A stretch of 33,993 nt of DNA from Holosporales bacterium (GTDB taxonomy: Bacteria > Pseudomonadota > Alphaproteobacteria > Caedimonadales > UBA9215). Positions 23,805 to 33,009 of the stretch are shown here, in pieces. A model generated the notes under the pieces. The model searched no databases and was not told the DNA's origin. It saw only the letters and a list, made by a program, of their open reading frames with translations. Position 1 is the first letter of the stretch; each line of letters begins with the position of its first letter. Where the stretch lies: contig DOCA01000189.1 in the NCBI GenBank assembly GCA_003503995.1, positions 1 to 33,993 of the forward strand. Reading direction: 5' to 3'. Both the position numbers and the translations under genes were made by a program.

Positions 23805-25701
23805 CAGGATTTTCCTTTGTGTTGTGTAGCTCTGAAGCTTTAAGTTTTTTCTTTTTCTGGGCCGCTTTAATTTTAGCCTGCCAATTTTCACCAAGGTTAC
23901 TGGCTGCCTTTGCGACATTATCGATATTTGTTTTGGCTCGAATTTCGCTATAAAGCTCGCTAAGATCGATTTTGCTGAAATCTATTCTCTGAAGTTCTGT
24001 AACACTAAACGGTCGGCAATCAGGACTCTTTGCATCACCCCACCTAATACCCAGTTGAGCTCGACCTTGTTCATGAACAATTTTGGCAAGCTTTGACCCA
24101 AAGCAGCAAAACGACGTTTTTTTTGTCAAACAAATTTTCGTAACAGCTTCTTTTTGAGAACAGTAAGTTCCCACACGAACACACTTATTAGCATCACGCT
24201 CTTTTTTCAGATTCTTCTCATCTTCAGAACAGTTTTGACCGAGACCAACGGACCGTCCCCAACCTCCGCTTCCACAACAGTCTTGGAAACTCATGGTTGA
24301 TTTAGAGCATTTCATGCCATTGCCCCTAAAGACCGTGGCATTCTCAGCATCCATGTCCTTTGCAATTTCCCGAAAGATAGACATCTTAGACATGGCCTCA
24401 GCAAAATCCGTATTGGGTGACCAGCTACGATCATCGCAATTACCATCCAAACAAAAAGGCACCTCACCGCCAATTTTAGTCACTCCATTTCCGAGCTTTT
24501 CAGAGCGGCATAAGAATGTCTTCTGATGCTCAACACAAACCCCCTCAACACGAGTTTTGCAATCTGCTGTTGTACGCTCACAGCCAGCAGACCTAAACGG
24601 CCCACAGTTATCTTTAGAAGGGTATTTACAATGGTAAGTTCGGCGACGTTTCCACCAATCCCTTGTTACTTTGAGACACTCATCGCCCTCGCAAAATTCA
24701 CGGGTTTCTGGTCCTTCTAGGATTTCTTCACTTCCATAGACACACAATCCTGTACTGGATTGCTTTTCGTAACCCGAGCAAGAATCCTCAACCACATCTT
24801 TTTTAGGGTCTGCTGATAAAGCTTCTTTATATCTAATAGTGATTTTCGCCCCTAAGCGAGTATTAACAAAGGTCCCATTAGAGCTGGGGCCTGTGCTTCT
24901 ATATTCAGCAGTTGTCCACATAATACAATTTCGAAGGTTTTTTTGACCGTGCCAGTAAAGATCATTTTGAATTGTATTAACAAACCACTCATTTGAAGAG
25001 CTTATTGATATCACCTTTCCATTAAACCCCTCTCCTAAACCCTCTCCCAAGGAAAAATCTGATGAATCCACTTCTTGAAAGGGGGACCATGAATAGCCAC
25101 CAGCATGGTTTGCTACATAGACTTTTGTTGGATCAGAGGGGTCCATTGCATAAAGGCGATGCGTGTTACTTGTTGGGTAAGAAATAGTCATTTCATAGGT
25201 TTTTTCTTCTCCACCCTTAAGCGTCACATGCCGTGTTTGATCACAAGTATAGGTTGCGGGTTCAGCACTCTCCTCGCATACATGGGTTGTTTCTATTACT
25301 TCCCTTACACCGCCAGTTTTTTTTTCAGGCTCACCACCAATAACAGCAAGAGGATCACTGATAATTTCATTTGAATTTTTAATGAGTGCATCTTCTGCCG
25401 TAATGCGAAAGCCATGCTCTAATCGTTCCCGTTGGCTATTAATAACTGCTGCCCCTGTTTTATTCTCAGGGTCATGGGTCATTTCTGTCGCGGCATCACC
25501 CATTTTATGAAAGTTCTCTTGATAATCAGTTTCGGGCACATTTTCACCTTGATAGTCAGGAACATCCTCCGTCTTAAGAGCATTAGGACCCTGTATTAAA
25601 CTTTCTCCAAGACTCTTACCATCAACATAAGAAAGCTTATCGTTTGCCAAAGAATGACAAGGGACAGATAAGATTATAAGTAAGGCTATAAAACGATTCA
25701 T
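23791..25701 (-). CDS. traN: Mating-pair stabilisation adhesin TraN
   Basis: A 636-aa secreted, cysteine-rich TraN. The signal peptide covers about 1-19 (ending HSLA). The central and C-terminal regions hold many cysteines (CDQTRHV, CEGDECLKVTRDWWKRRRTYHC, the latter seen in parts, and FQDCCGSGGWG), which is typical of this outer-membrane adhesin. TraN contacts the recipient cell surface, and its variable part sets recipient choice. The stretch WNVGR-type end of the family is represented by RAQLGIRWGDAKSPDCRPFS, where the last domain begins. Start overlaps the trbC stop (ATGA). Confidence 0.9.
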   Translation of the reverse strand: MNRFIALLIILSVPCHSLANDKLSYVDGKSLGESLIQGPNALKTEDVPDYQGENVPETDYQENFHKMGDAATEMTHDPENKTGAAVINSQRERLEHGFRITAEDALIKNSNEIISDPLAVIGGEPEKKTGGVREVIETTHVCEESAEPATYTCDQTRHVTLKGGEEKTYEMTISYPTSNTHRLYAMDPSDPTKVYVANHAGGYSWSPFQEVDSSDFSLGEGLGEGFNGKVISISSSNEWFVNTIQNDLYWHGQKNLRNCIMWTTAEYRSTGPSSNGTFVNTRLGAKITIRYKEALSADPKKDVVEDSCSGYEKQSSTGLCVYGSEEILEGPETREFCEGDECLKVTRDWWKRRRTYHCKYPSKDNCGPFRSAGCERTTADCKTRVEGVCVEHQKTFLCRSEKLGNGVTKIGGEVPFCLDGNCDDRSWSPNTDFAEAMSKMSIFREIAKDMDAENATVFRGNGMKCSKSTMSFQDCCGSGGWGRSVGLGQNCSEDEKNLKKERDANKCVRVGTYCSQKEAVTKICLTKKTSFCCFGSKLAKIVHEQGRAQLGIRWGDAKSPDCRPFSVTELQRIDFSKIDLSELYSEIRAKTNIDNVAKAASNLGENWQAKIKAAQKKKKLKASELHNTKENPDVSL

Positions 25702-26393
25702 ATTTTCCTCTCTTTTTGTGTTTGAAGAAGGTTTTGAGCCGCCCCTAGGAGCTCCCCTTCTACGGCAAATAATTCAACAGCAGACCTTGCGGAAACGTTA
25801 CCAGTGACCTTGTCGTAGGGACCTTGGATTTCGCCCTCTTTAACTTCTGTTAGAACAAATGTTGGGACACGCTTTACCTCGAAACGCTCAAATAAAGTGG
25901 GGTCAATATCAATGGGAATACCAAGAGTTCTGAGCCGAGCTTGTGTTTCCTTGAAAGAATTATTCTCTAACCCTTGAATAACGAGGTTGCCACCCATAGC
26001 TTTAGCTTGTTCAGAAAGCGCCTTAAGAATCTCATCGGGCAAAGAGAGACTTACAAAGATATAAAGCCCTTTATCACCTTGATAACGCGCTTTCGGGGAA
26101 TCGAGAGACATTTTAGAGGCTTTGCAAGTCTTGCCCGATTTCTTAAGCGGAACAGAGTCATTGGTTTTAAAGACAGGTTCCTTTGTTTCTTCATCAAAGC
26201 CAAAAAACGAAGGGTACTTTTGGTTCTTAGTGTTTTCGATAATGTTTTGAGCATCACCGAGGGCAGAGTCCCGTTGAGAAACCGAATCACGAGCAATGTC
26301 TTGAGCCATACGCGTATAGTCTGTGGCTTGAATGGGTGAGATAAGAGCTAAAAACACCCCGAAAGATATTCTTGACAAAAACATGTTAAACAT
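25698..26393 (-). CDS. trbC: Pilus assembly protein TrbC
   Basis: A periplasmic TrbC of about 230 aa. The frame is open far upstream to 27002, but that part is antisense to the relBE genes and reads poorly. Starting at the ATG at 26393 (or 26384, or 26411) gives a signal peptide (FLSRISFGVFLALISPIQA). The C-terminal domain has LYIFVSLSLPDEILKALSEQ, LRTLGIPIDIDPTLFERF and VKRVPTFVLT, the TrbC_Ftype pattern related to thioredoxin-like folds. No ribosome binding site precedes any of the three starts; the bases there form the operator of relBE. Expression may depend on read-through from traU across 580 bp. Confidence 0.9.
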   Translation of the reverse strand: MFNMFLSRISFGVFLALISPIQATDYTRMAQDIARDSVSQRDSALGDAQNIIENTKNQKYPSFFGFDEETKEPVFKTNDSVPLKKSGKTCKASKMSLDSPKARYQGDKGLYIFVSLSLPDEILKALSEQAKAMGGNLVIQGLENNSFKETQARLRTLGIPIDIDPTLFERFEVKRVPTFVLTEVKEGEIQGPYDKVTGNVSARSAVELFAVEGELLGAAQNLLQTQKERKI

Positions 26394-26407
26394 GTTAAAC
26401 TTGTTAT
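26381..26407 (+). promoter_or_regulatory. relBE operator: three tandem 9-mers overlapping the trbC start
   Basis: ACATGTTAA (26381-26389), ACATGTTAA (26390-26398) and ACTTGTTAT (26399-26407) follow one another without gaps. They lie just upstream of relB, with TATACA near 26404-26409 as a possible -10. Tandem sites like these suit cooperative binding by RelB or ribbon-helix-helix antitoxin dimers. The same bases code for the first residues of TrbC on the other strand. Confidence 0.6.
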
Positions 26408-26431
26408 ACATAGACAATAAGGAGTAGTGCG

Positions 26432-26665
26432 ATGAGTATGCTTGGTGTACGACTCGATGACCATTTACAAAAGACGCTAGACGGAGCTTGTTCCCTAAGC
26501 AAGAGATCAAAATCATCAATCGTGAAAGAAATACTTGAAGAACATTTGCAAGATTTTTACGATTATCATTTAGCTTTATCACGGATTGAAAAGCGGAAGA
26601 AATCAGGTGAAAAATCCTACTCTTTGAAAGACATTGAGGATGAGTTAGAGCTAAACGATGACTGA
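26432..26665 (+). CDS. relB: RelB/ribbon-helix-helix antitoxin
   Basis: A 77-aa antitoxin. The N-terminal MLGVRLDDHLQKTLDGACS followed by KRSKSSIVKEILEEHLQDF is a ribbon-helix-helix DNA-binding domain, and the acidic, lysine-rich tail (SLKDIEDELELNDD) is what would wrap around and block the toxin. Ribosome binding site AAGGAG 9 nt before the ATG. It overlaps the relE start by 8 bp, so the two are translated together. It lies between traU and trbC, on the opposite strand. Confidence 0.92.
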   Translation: MSMLGVRLDDHLQKTLDGACSLSKRSKSSIVKEILEEHLQDFYDYHLALSRIEKRKKSGEKSYSLKDIEDELELNDD

Positions 26666-26942
26666 TAAACCCCTTTGGGAGCTGACCTTTTCTAAAGAGG
26701 CCAGAAAAGACCTTAAAAAGCTCGATAAGCCTATTCAAAAGAGGCTTATATCCTACCTGAAAGAGCGTGTTATAACTTTGGAAGACCCTAGAACACTTGG
26801 GAAACCTTTGGGTCATGAGATGAGCCATATATGGAGATACCGTGTGGGTGACTACCGTATCTTGTGCGAAATCATAGACCAAGCTCTGTGCATTGAAGTT
26901 GTTCAAACTGGCCACAGAAAAGAAATCTACGATATTCATTAA
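26658..26942 (+). CDS. relE: RelE toxin
   Basis: A 94-aa RelE/ParE-superfamily toxin: WELTFSKEARKDLKKLDKPI, GKPLGHEMSHIWRYRVGDYR and ILCEIIDQALCIEVVQTGHR are classic RelE segments, with the Arg residues of WRYRVGDYRIL and the terminal GHRKEIY in place. RelE toxins cut mRNA in the ribosomal A site, so the toxin looks functional. It ends 29 bp before the traU stop, convergent with traU. This module is inserted in the tra operon and may help keep the element in the cell. Confidence 0.93.
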   Translation: MTDKPLWELTFSKEARKDLKKLDKPIQKRLISYLKERVITLEDPRTLGKPLGHEMSHIWRYRVGDYRILCEIIDQALCIEVVQTGHRKEIYDIH

Positions 26943-26971
26943 TTTTTTCATCATCGTTCCGTTTTCCTTTT

Positions 26972-27967
26972 CTATAAAAGACAGCAATCGCGTTTGCGCC
27001 AAATAAGATACCCAAAGTCCTCTCCCTTAAAGGGGTATTCACGACCAGATTGCCAAAACACTTCTGTGGCCCCAAAGGCCTGACATTTATTAGTTTGAGG
27101 AATGGGGTAAGTCATTTGAGTGCGATATTGTGATTTCTTAATGATCGGCATAGGGTACTTATCACAAAGCCCTTGAATGCCGATGTACCCCTTCAAAAGC
27201 CCTTCTCTGTGCAACTTAGCCATAAAGCGCCCCATAACAAGAAGGCTGGCTTGAACACCCCCAGAGTGATCGTTTACCGTTCCTGTGAAAGGGTAAGTAC
27301 TCCCTTGGCAACCATTGCACCAAAATAAGATATCCAATGGCATGCCAACGGATGACGTGACGCAATCGGCAACACAAGCCGCTTGGGCAATGGGGTTACC
27401 AAAAAGAATAGCTTCAGGATTTAAAATGGCGTTTTTCTCGTCATCATTCCAAAAGGGATCGATCTCTGTTAAATAGCCAACATCAATGCTGCCCGACTCA
27501 ATGCAAACAAAATCAGTTAAAACTTCAAGGATGTAAAGAATGGGATAGATATACCAATGAACATTATAAAAGCTACGCTTCTGCCCATCAGCATCATCAT
27601 CACTTGTGTGGCCTCTATCTATGACCCCCGTATTCATCAACTGAACTCCCCCAAGGTTCACAAAACAATAAGGCGTTCTCGTCACATCCACGAGGCGAGC
27701 AGGTTCCCAATAAGAAATAGGAATGCCAGGAATGTCGTAAGGAATGGGCGGCCTTTTACACCAACAAATAATAGGCTGTTGACCTTCATCGGGGTCAGAT
27801 ACATCCCCTCCTACAATGGTGAGGCTTGCAATTTTGAGGGGAAAAATACAGCTCCAGCAAATATCAATAATGGGGTTCAAAAAGCGACCAACGCAATTTG
27901 CATGCACATTACTTATTTGTGCAACACCAATCCAAAAAATTGTGAGGAGGGAAATAATCAAGCGCAT
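26972..27967 (-). CDS. traU: Pilus assembly protein TraU
   Basis: A 331-aa periplasmic TraU. A signal peptide (1-23, ending VHA) is followed by the family's NCVGRFLNPIIDICWSCIFP start. The protein is cysteine-rich (CWCKRPP, CVADCVTSS, WCNGCQGSTYPFTG), needing disulfide bonds probably made by a DsbC-like partner or the TraF of this operon. TraU acts in DNA transfer and pilus assembly. The C terminus CQAFGATEVFWQSGREYPFKGED is also characteristic. It starts one base after the preceding stop (TAGCATG). Downstream trbC is 580 bp away because relBE lies between. Confidence 0.95.
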   Translation of the reverse strand: MRLIISLLTIFWIGVAQISNVHANCVGRFLNPIIDICWSCIFPLKIASLTIVGGDVSDPDEGQQPIICWCKRPPIPYDIPGIPISYWEPARLVDVTRTPYCFVNLGGVQLMNTGVIDRGHTSDDDADGQKRSFYNVHWYIYPILYILEVLTDFVCIESGSIDVGYLTEIDPFWNDDEKNAILNPEAILFGNPIAQAACVADCVTSSVGMPLDILFWCNGCQGSTYPFTGTVNDHSGGVQASLLVMGRFMAKLHREGLLKGYIGIQGLCDKYPMPIIKKSQYRTQMTYPIPQTNKCQAFGATEVFWQSGREYPFKGEDFGYLIWRKRDCCLL

Positions 27968-27968
27968 G

Positions 27969-28316
27969 CTATTTTTTCTTTCCTACCTTAGAAAGAAAGT
28001 CCCTGTGCTCACTACCAAATGGTTTTTCTTTTATTTCTTCTCTCTTTAAACGTCTTTCTTCATCTATCTTTGCATTACGCTCCTTCAGTTCTTTCCAAGC
28101 CGTATCTACAGATCCCGCTTGAGAATGAAATTTTCGAGAGGCTTCTTCACGGTCTTGCCTCATTTGATCTTGCTGGGAAAAAACTTGAGAGAGAACTTTC
28201 TGTTCTAGTTGCTGGTGATAACAATAGACCTCATAGATCTGACCTGATACAAAGCCAACAACAAATGTTGTAACGCCTACGATGAGCGATTTTTTATGTT
28301 TTTTTATAAAAGTCAT
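27969..28316 (-). CDS. Small single-pass membrane protein in the TrbI position
   Basis: A 115-aa protein starting at the ATG at 28316 (AAGGAAAATAAA just upstream; the frame is open a further 13 codons). One membrane segment (about 11-30, LIVGVTTFVVGFVSGQIYEV) is followed by a charged, Gln/Glu/Arg-rich helical domain (VFSQQDQMRQDREEASRKF) and a basic C terminus. Its size and plan resemble F-plasmid TrbI, a small inner-membrane protein affecting pilus retraction, but TrbI lies between traC and traW in F whereas this gene is between traW and traU. Sequence similarity is not evident, so no symbol is given. Confidence 0.65.
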   Translation of the reverse strand: MTFIKKHKKSLIVGVTTFVVGFVSGQIYEVYCYHQQLEQKVLSQVFSQQDQMRQDREEASRKFHSQAGSVDTAWKELKERNAKIDEERRLKREEIKEKPFGSEHRDFLSKVGKKK

Positions 28317-28344
28317 TTTATTTTCCTTTTTGTTAGACTTTAAA

Positions 28345-28956
28345 TTACTCAACAATGAGTTCTTCGATTAAAAGCTGATGCTTCTCTTGACTAATACGGG
28401 CTGGAATCTGACGAACCTGAAACCTTTCAACAATCTTCCCTCCCTGATCAAAATAAAAACGCGTTCCCGTTTGACGGAAAAGCTCTATGGGAGATCCCCT
28501 CACTAAAACGATTTTTCCGTTCTGACCCACAGCCCAAGACACTTGATTTGGATCAGACCCATCTATAAGAATTAAGGGCACTCCCCAAGAAAACATCTTT
28601 AGGGGGTTAACCTTCGTTCCTTTCCCATGAATAAGGGTTCCTTGATGATCTCGAATATCGTTTTCAACGGTGATGGAGGGATCAAAATAATAGGAACGCT
28701 CTTCTTGGGTTTTCTGAAGGCCTTCAACTGGCAAGGGATTTAACACACGTGCCTTCACACGTTTTTTAATATCCTCTTCCATCGCCTCAAGCTTTCCCTC
28801 AGAAGCAGCATTTTGAACACGTCTTTGAATCATCGTTAAAAAACTTTCCTCGGTAATCTCAAAAGAATGTCCAATATCTGCAAAGTTCTTTGCGTCAAGG
28901 GAGAGGGAAAAACATGTGGAGAGACATAGCACTGAAAGTGAATAAGGGTTCATCAT
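28345..28956 (-). CDS. traW: Pilus assembly protein TraW
   Basis: A 203-aa TraW with a signal peptide (about 1-22, ending LDA) followed by FADIGHSFEITEESFLTMIQ, the family's characteristic start. The C-terminal part, NPLKMFSWGVPLILIDGSDP, then IVLVRGSP and RFYFDQGGKIVERFQVRQIPA, matches the TraW pattern of a degenerate thioredoxin-like domain. TraW works with TraU and TrbC in the periplasm for pilus assembly. The ATG overlaps the last base of the traC stop (TAATG), so the two are translated together. Confidence 0.93.
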   Translation of the reverse strand: MMNPYSLSVLCLSTCFSLSLDAKNFADIGHSFEITEESFLTMIQRRVQNAASEGKLEAMEEDIKKRVKARVLNPLPVEGLQKTQEERSYYFDPSITVENDIRDHQGTLIHGKGTKVNPLKMFSWGVPLILIDGSDPNQVSWAVGQNGKIVLVRGSPIELFRQTGTRFYFDQGGKIVERFQVRQIPARISQEKHQLLIEELIVE

Positions 28957-31535
28957 TAAGCAGCCTCTTTTTGTCGGCTAGATAAAACACTCTGAATGCT
29001 CTCATCCAATGTTTTACCAGAGGCTTGAAGATCCCTCAAAAGAGCCACTTCATCGGAATCCGTACTATAAAGAAGGGTGCTGTATTCATCACAGTGCAAA
29101 CGACACGGAACACTCGGAACATCAGAATGTTGTAAAACCATCTCACTGTATGTTTTAGCAGGCTTGAGTGACCTTAAGAGGGTTTCACGATAACCATCCT
29201 TTAAAAGCTCCTTTAATTGAGGATGTTCTTTTAGACCAGAAAGTGTATCTCCTTCTTGGTTAAAAATGACCTTCCAAGCACTGTTTGCCCAGGCAGCCTT
29301 AGGCCCACTTCTTTCATTATCAAAGAAATGTTCAAGAGATTGAGTAGCAACCCCAAGGGAAAAGCGATACTTCCGAGAGGTCAACGCCATGGCTTCTAAG
29401 AAATCACCCGTTACCTTTCCCCTAAGCAAATCCCACCCCTCATCAATTAAAACGAGGAAAGGAAACTTCCAACTTGATTTGATCATCCGTTGCCAAACTT
29501 GAACCATCATCATCATGACCATAACGCCCTTTAAGGGCTCTTCTAAATTATCTGTTTCAATGACAACAAAGTCCGAATTCACATCAATGTTTGCTGGTGG
29601 ATTAAAAAAGTTTCCGTAAATTCCCTTGGTCGTAAAGTCCAATAAACATCTTGCAATATCTTGAGCCCTCGTATCTTTATGAGCATTCAAAAGCTCATAG
29701 ATATCGTCTATGCACCCCTTAGATTTTTTGTCGTCCCAAACCTTATAAAGAGCCTCCTTCAAAAAGCTCTCTTTTACATCACATCTTGCCCCAGAAGGAA
29801 ATGCCATTTGACGTAAAATACTCTGAAATCCAGACATCAACTCCTTCCATGAATCACGTTCGTCCTGGCTATGACCTTCGGGAATATGAGTGAAGGGATT
29901 CAGTGAAAAATCCGTAGAATGGTCAAAGTTAATGTGATGGCCACCCAAGCTTAAGCAGAGGTTCTTAAAAGAATTTCCCTTATCAAGAACAAAGGCTTTT
30001 CCGCCAACAGCAATGGTATTCATAATCAACTCATTGCACAAAAAGCTCTTGCCTGATCCTGGAACACCCGTAATACAAAAATTAAAATTACCTGGGGTTT
30101 TATACATGGCTTCCCCTGGAATAAAACGACCATCAAAAGGTGTCCAAAAAGCAAGTTGACCATTAGGTCCAACAAGAGGAATGCCAGGGGCTCTTTGGCC
30201 CGTCCACTCACCAACAATAGGCAAAAGATTTTGAGGCTCTTTCGTAATGGTTTTCCTCGTGACACCAAGAGCCTTCAAAGTTGCCCCTGCCCCAATTACT
30301 TCTTTCTTTGGTCTAAACCCTTTAAGGCAGGTAACAGAACCCGTTGTCCACATCATGGGCATGGATGCTAAAAATAAATTATGATGATTATAAGTGGCAC
30401 TTTCTGAAGACCAGCCATACTCATTCCAAATAGACTCAACCGTGCTTTTAACTGATGCTAGTCTATGTGGTTCGCAAATGGTCGTTAGGGAAAGGCACGC
30501 ATCAATCACACGTTCTCCCCTTTGAATCTCATTCAAGACTTCAGTGGCTTCAGCAAAGTCCTCCTCAATACCTGTTTGCCACTTCGCTAAAGGATTATTA
30601 ATTGTATTTTGATAGGTCTCCCTCTTCGCAATGGCTCTTCTTTTTTGATTGTTCTGATCTTCACAAACCGTAAATCCATAGTGCATCAAGAAAGCGCAGG
30701 GAATGGTTTCACCCTTGTTGAGAACGCCTCCAAAGAGCTTATCCATATGTCCCAAAGCCCAATGCTTTGGTGTGTTGTTCGGTAAAAAGCTATGGGCAAC
30801 AAACTTATCGTCCCTTAAGAACAAACCATCTTGGTCTATACGACCATTAATATCAAAGGATGGAATAAGCCTTGAGATTTCCTCATGCTCTGAATACCAG
30901 CACTCATCATCTTTGCTTGTCTCTTCAAAATTTAGGATATTACCAACTTCTCTAATGAGGCCTTTGTCATCTAAGACACTCGAATAAAGACCTATCTTTT
31001 CAAAAGACCCTTGAAGATTCTCTCTAAGGCGAACGAGGTCCTCCTTTTCAATGGGAGAGGCAATTACATTTGGCAGTGTATAAGAAATAAGAACTTTAAA
31101 ATCTCGAATGGGATTCGTTTTATCAAAAGCCTTCTTTTTCAAATAATCATAGCGTCTTTGGGTTAAAGCCTGAAAATCAGGATTGCTACGATAACTCTTC
31201 CAATAATCTAACTGCTTTTCAATGCGAGGGCTGGCCACAAGAAGAAACTGCATTGAGCAGCCCTCAGGTAGATTTCCCTTCTGGTTGAAAAACTTATCAA
31301 TCTTGTTTTGGTCATTAAGACTAACGCCCGCTATTGGCGTAGCCAACAGAACGAAACCTGTAGAATCTCTGTTTAAAAAGAGCTGTGTTTCGCAGTCGTA
31401 GGTATCATAAGGGAGATACTTCCAAAATTTATCCACAGTAACCTTCATGAAACTCAATGGAATATGATCTGTATTAACACCTTGCGATCCTTCCCCAAAG
31501 AAAGAGGAAATTTTTTGATTGAGCTCCCTAATCAT
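28956..31535 (-). CDS. traC: Pilus assembly ATPase TraC, F type
   Basis: An 859-aa VirB4-family ATPase that powers pilin export and assembly at the inner membrane. Walker A GVPGSGKSF (490-498) and Walker B LVLIDEG (694-700) are intact. The N-terminal TraC_F_IV region is clear: FWKYLPYDTYDCETQLFLNR, then MQFLLVASPRIEKQLDYWKSYR in two pieces. Other family segments include FAEATEVLNEIQRGERVIDA and SLGVATQSLEHFFDNERSGP near the C terminus. It begins 2 nt after the traV stop. It differs from the small Ti-type TraC at 4718-5068 despite the shared name. Confidence 0.96.
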   Translation of the reverse strand: MIRELNQKISSFFGEGSQGVNTDHIPLSFMKVTVDKFWKYLPYDTYDCETQLFLNRDSTGFVLLATPIAGVSLNDQNKIDKFFNQKGNLPEGCSMQFLLVASPRIEKQLDYWKSYRSNPDFQALTQRRYDYLKKKAFDKTNPIRDFKVLISYTLPNVIASPIEKEDLVRLRENLQGSFEKIGLYSSVLDDKGLIREVGNILNFEETSKDDECWYSEHEEISRLIPSFDINGRIDQDGLFLRDDKFVAHSFLPNNTPKHWALGHMDKLFGGVLNKGETIPCAFLMHYGFTVCEDQNNQKRRAIAKRETYQNTINNPLAKWQTGIEEDFAEATEVLNEIQRGERVIDACLSLTTICEPHRLASVKSTVESIWNEYGWSSESATYNHHNLFLASMPMMWTTGSVTCLKGFRPKKEVIGAGATLKALGVTRKTITKEPQNLLPIVGEWTGQRAPGIPLVGPNGQLAFWTPFDGRFIPGEAMYKTPGNFNFCITGVPGSGKSFLCNELIMNTIAVGGKAFVLDKGNSFKNLCLSLGGHHINFDHSTDFSLNPFTHIPEGHSQDERDSWKELMSGFQSILRQMAFPSGARCDVKESFLKEALYKVWDDKKSKGCIDDIYELLNAHKDTRAQDIARCLLDFTTKGIYGNFFNPPANIDVNSDFVVIETDNLEEPLKGVMVMMMMVQVWQRMIKSSWKFPFLVLIDEGWDLLRGKVTGDFLEAMALTSRKYRFSLGVATQSLEHFFDNERSGPKAAWANSAWKVIFNQEGDTLSGLKEHPQLKELLKDGYRETLLRSLKPAKTYSEMVLQHSDVPSVPCRLHCDEYSTLLYSTDSDEVALLRDLQASGKTLDESIQSVLSSRQKEAA

Positions 31536-31537
31536 TT

Positions 31538-31756
31538 TTAATACACAGCCCCTACCCTAAAATCACTTCCAAAATAGGTGCTCTCTTGAAGGGGTTGATC
31601 GAGCTCTAAGACAATTTCATTCTTATCCATTTTAGTGTTGATAGTCGACATAGAGGCGCAACGCACTCCTTCCCCAACAGGGCAGTCAAAACTCTCCTGA
31701 TAGGTTGAACAAGCCGTTAATGAAACCAACGAAACAAGTGCTAGTATTTTCTTCAT
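31538..31756 (-). CDS. traV: Outer-membrane lipoprotein TraV (short form)
   Basis: A 72-aa lipoprotein starting at the ATG at 31756 (GGAGGAAATTAAA upstream, one base after the traB stop). The signal peptide ends in the lipobox LTAC, so the cysteine at about residue 16 would be lipidated, and YQESFDCPVGEGVRCASMSTI is the TraV signature with its two cysteines. It is less than half the length of F TraV (171 aa); only the lipid anchor and Cys motif remain. With TraK and TraB it forms the envelope-spanning core. Short forms like this are plausible for minimal F-type systems. Confidence 0.88.
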   Translation of the reverse strand: MKKILALVSLVSLTACSTYQESFDCPVGEGVRCASMSTINTKMDKNEIVLELDQPLQESTYFGSDFRVGAVY

Positions 31757-31757
31757 T

Positions 31758-33008
31758 TTAATTTCCTCCCGAAGAATTTGATGATGTGCTAACAGCACGC
31801 AAAGGCGATGCTGTCAGACTTTTTAGATCAAAGCCTTTCTTAAAGACAATATCCACAACACGTCCAGGATGCACAACAAGAACAGGACTCATGTTCTCCG
31901 CACGCTTAATGCTAAAATCAGCTAACTTTTCAAGAGCATTAGAAGCGCCTTGTGCAGCTCCACTTTTTAAGACATCATCTGTTTTTAAGGCGTTGGTTTG
32001 ACCAAAAGGGCTAACAGGAAAAACGGAGCTCTGTGCAGAACTTTTAAAAAAATCACCCAGTCCAGATAACATGCCAGCCACAAAGGCCTCTCGAACAACT
32101 TTGCCAGCTTTATCTACAACTTTTCCACGAAGTCCCGCGCCACCATCTTCTCCAAAAATCCACCCTTCAACCTTCTTTTCTATTTTGCGACCACTAGCTT
32201 CTATAAAAGAAAGAGAATGAATGCGACACATGGCGCGCTCTGATGAAATATCCCCGTAACAACTTCCAATCATCACAGCGTCCTTAAGGCGTGATTTCCA
32301 TCCGCGAGGTTGATTCCCGTGATCGGCTAAACGCATAATAATGGGTTGAGGGTTTCCTTGGGTGGCAACAGACGTTGAAACAACAAGCTTTGAGGTGGTA
32401 ACAGCTTTGACATAAGTCCCCGCTACAACATAATCATTGGCATGGTGAAAGTTATCCTCCGACCCAACGCTAAAATGAAGAATTTTCTTAAAAGGTCTAA
32501 CAGGCTGGCCTGATGGTGAGTTTGTCCCTCCACTTGGAAATGTATTCCCTAAAGTCCCCGTTTGTGGTCTCATAGGCGCTTTAAAGCCAGATGAATTAAA
32601 TCCTGCTGATTGGACTGTTTTTCCAAGAGACTTGTCCTTCACTGTAGGATTAGGTTTAGACTTGCCCCTTTCTTGAGCCATAAGGGCATCCTCAAGGGTT
32701 TTTAGTCTTTTTTCTTGAAGCTCATTTTGTGTTTTAAAGTTCTGGGCAACTTCCGCCATCTTTAGAACTTGTCCTTCAAGACGAGCAGCCCAAATATCGC
32801 GAGCATCAACAACATCACCAATAACCGTCTTCTTCGCTTTTTGAACTTTCTTCTCAACACGGGTTACTTTTTTAACCCCCGCCTGTAAGAAAAAGACTGA
32901 GCCACAGACAACAGTAAGACCCATAACGATTATAATGATCTGTTTCTTTCTAACCAAAGGGCCTGAATCAGCAGGACCCTTTTTAAAGAACTCTGAAAAT
33001 CTTTTCAT
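31758..33008 (-). CDS. traB: Core complex protein TraB (VirB10-like)
   Basis: A 416-aa TraB. The ATG at 33008 follows the upstream stop by one base (TAAGATG); the frame itself extends to 33068. One membrane segment is at about 23-42 (QIIIIVMGLTVVCGSVFF). A coiled coil (about 75-115) and a proline/glycine-rich linker span the periplasm. The C-terminal VirB10-like domain has YVVAGTYVKAVTTSKLVVST, AVMIGSCYGDISSERAMCRI, VEGWIFGEDGGAGLRGKVVD and VLVVHPGRVVDIVFKKGFDL. It links inner and outer membranes in the core with TraK and TraV. Confidence 0.95.
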   Translation of the reverse strand: MKRFSEFFKKGPADSGPLVRKKQIIIIVMGLTVVCGSVFFLQAGVKKVTRVEKKVQKAKKTVIGDVVDARDIWAARLEGQVLKMAEVAQNFKTQNELQEKRLKTLEDALMAQERGKSKPNPTVKDKSLGKTVQSAGFNSSGFKAPMRPQTGTLGNTFPSGGTNSPSGQPVRPFKKILHFSVGSEDNFHHANDYVVAGTYVKAVTTSKLVVSTSVATQGNPQPIIMRLADHGNQPRGWKSRLKDAVMIGSCYGDISSERAMCRIHSLSFIEASGRKIEKKVEGWIFGEDGGAGLRGKVVDKAGKVVREAFVAGMLSGLGDFFKSSAQSSVFPVSPFGQTNALKTDDVLKSGAAQGASNALEKLADFSIKRAENMSPVLVVHPGRVVDIVFKKGFDLKSLTASPLRAVSTSSNSSGGN

Positions 33009-33009
33009 C

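Noticed and set aside
26394..27002. Long N-terminal extension of the trbC frame
   Set aside because: It is antisense to relBE and has no signal peptide or family similarity; TrbC proper begins near 26393.
27557..28049. Plus-strand frames opposite traU
   Set aside because: Antisense to a strongly recognised traU; low-quality composition and no initiation signals.
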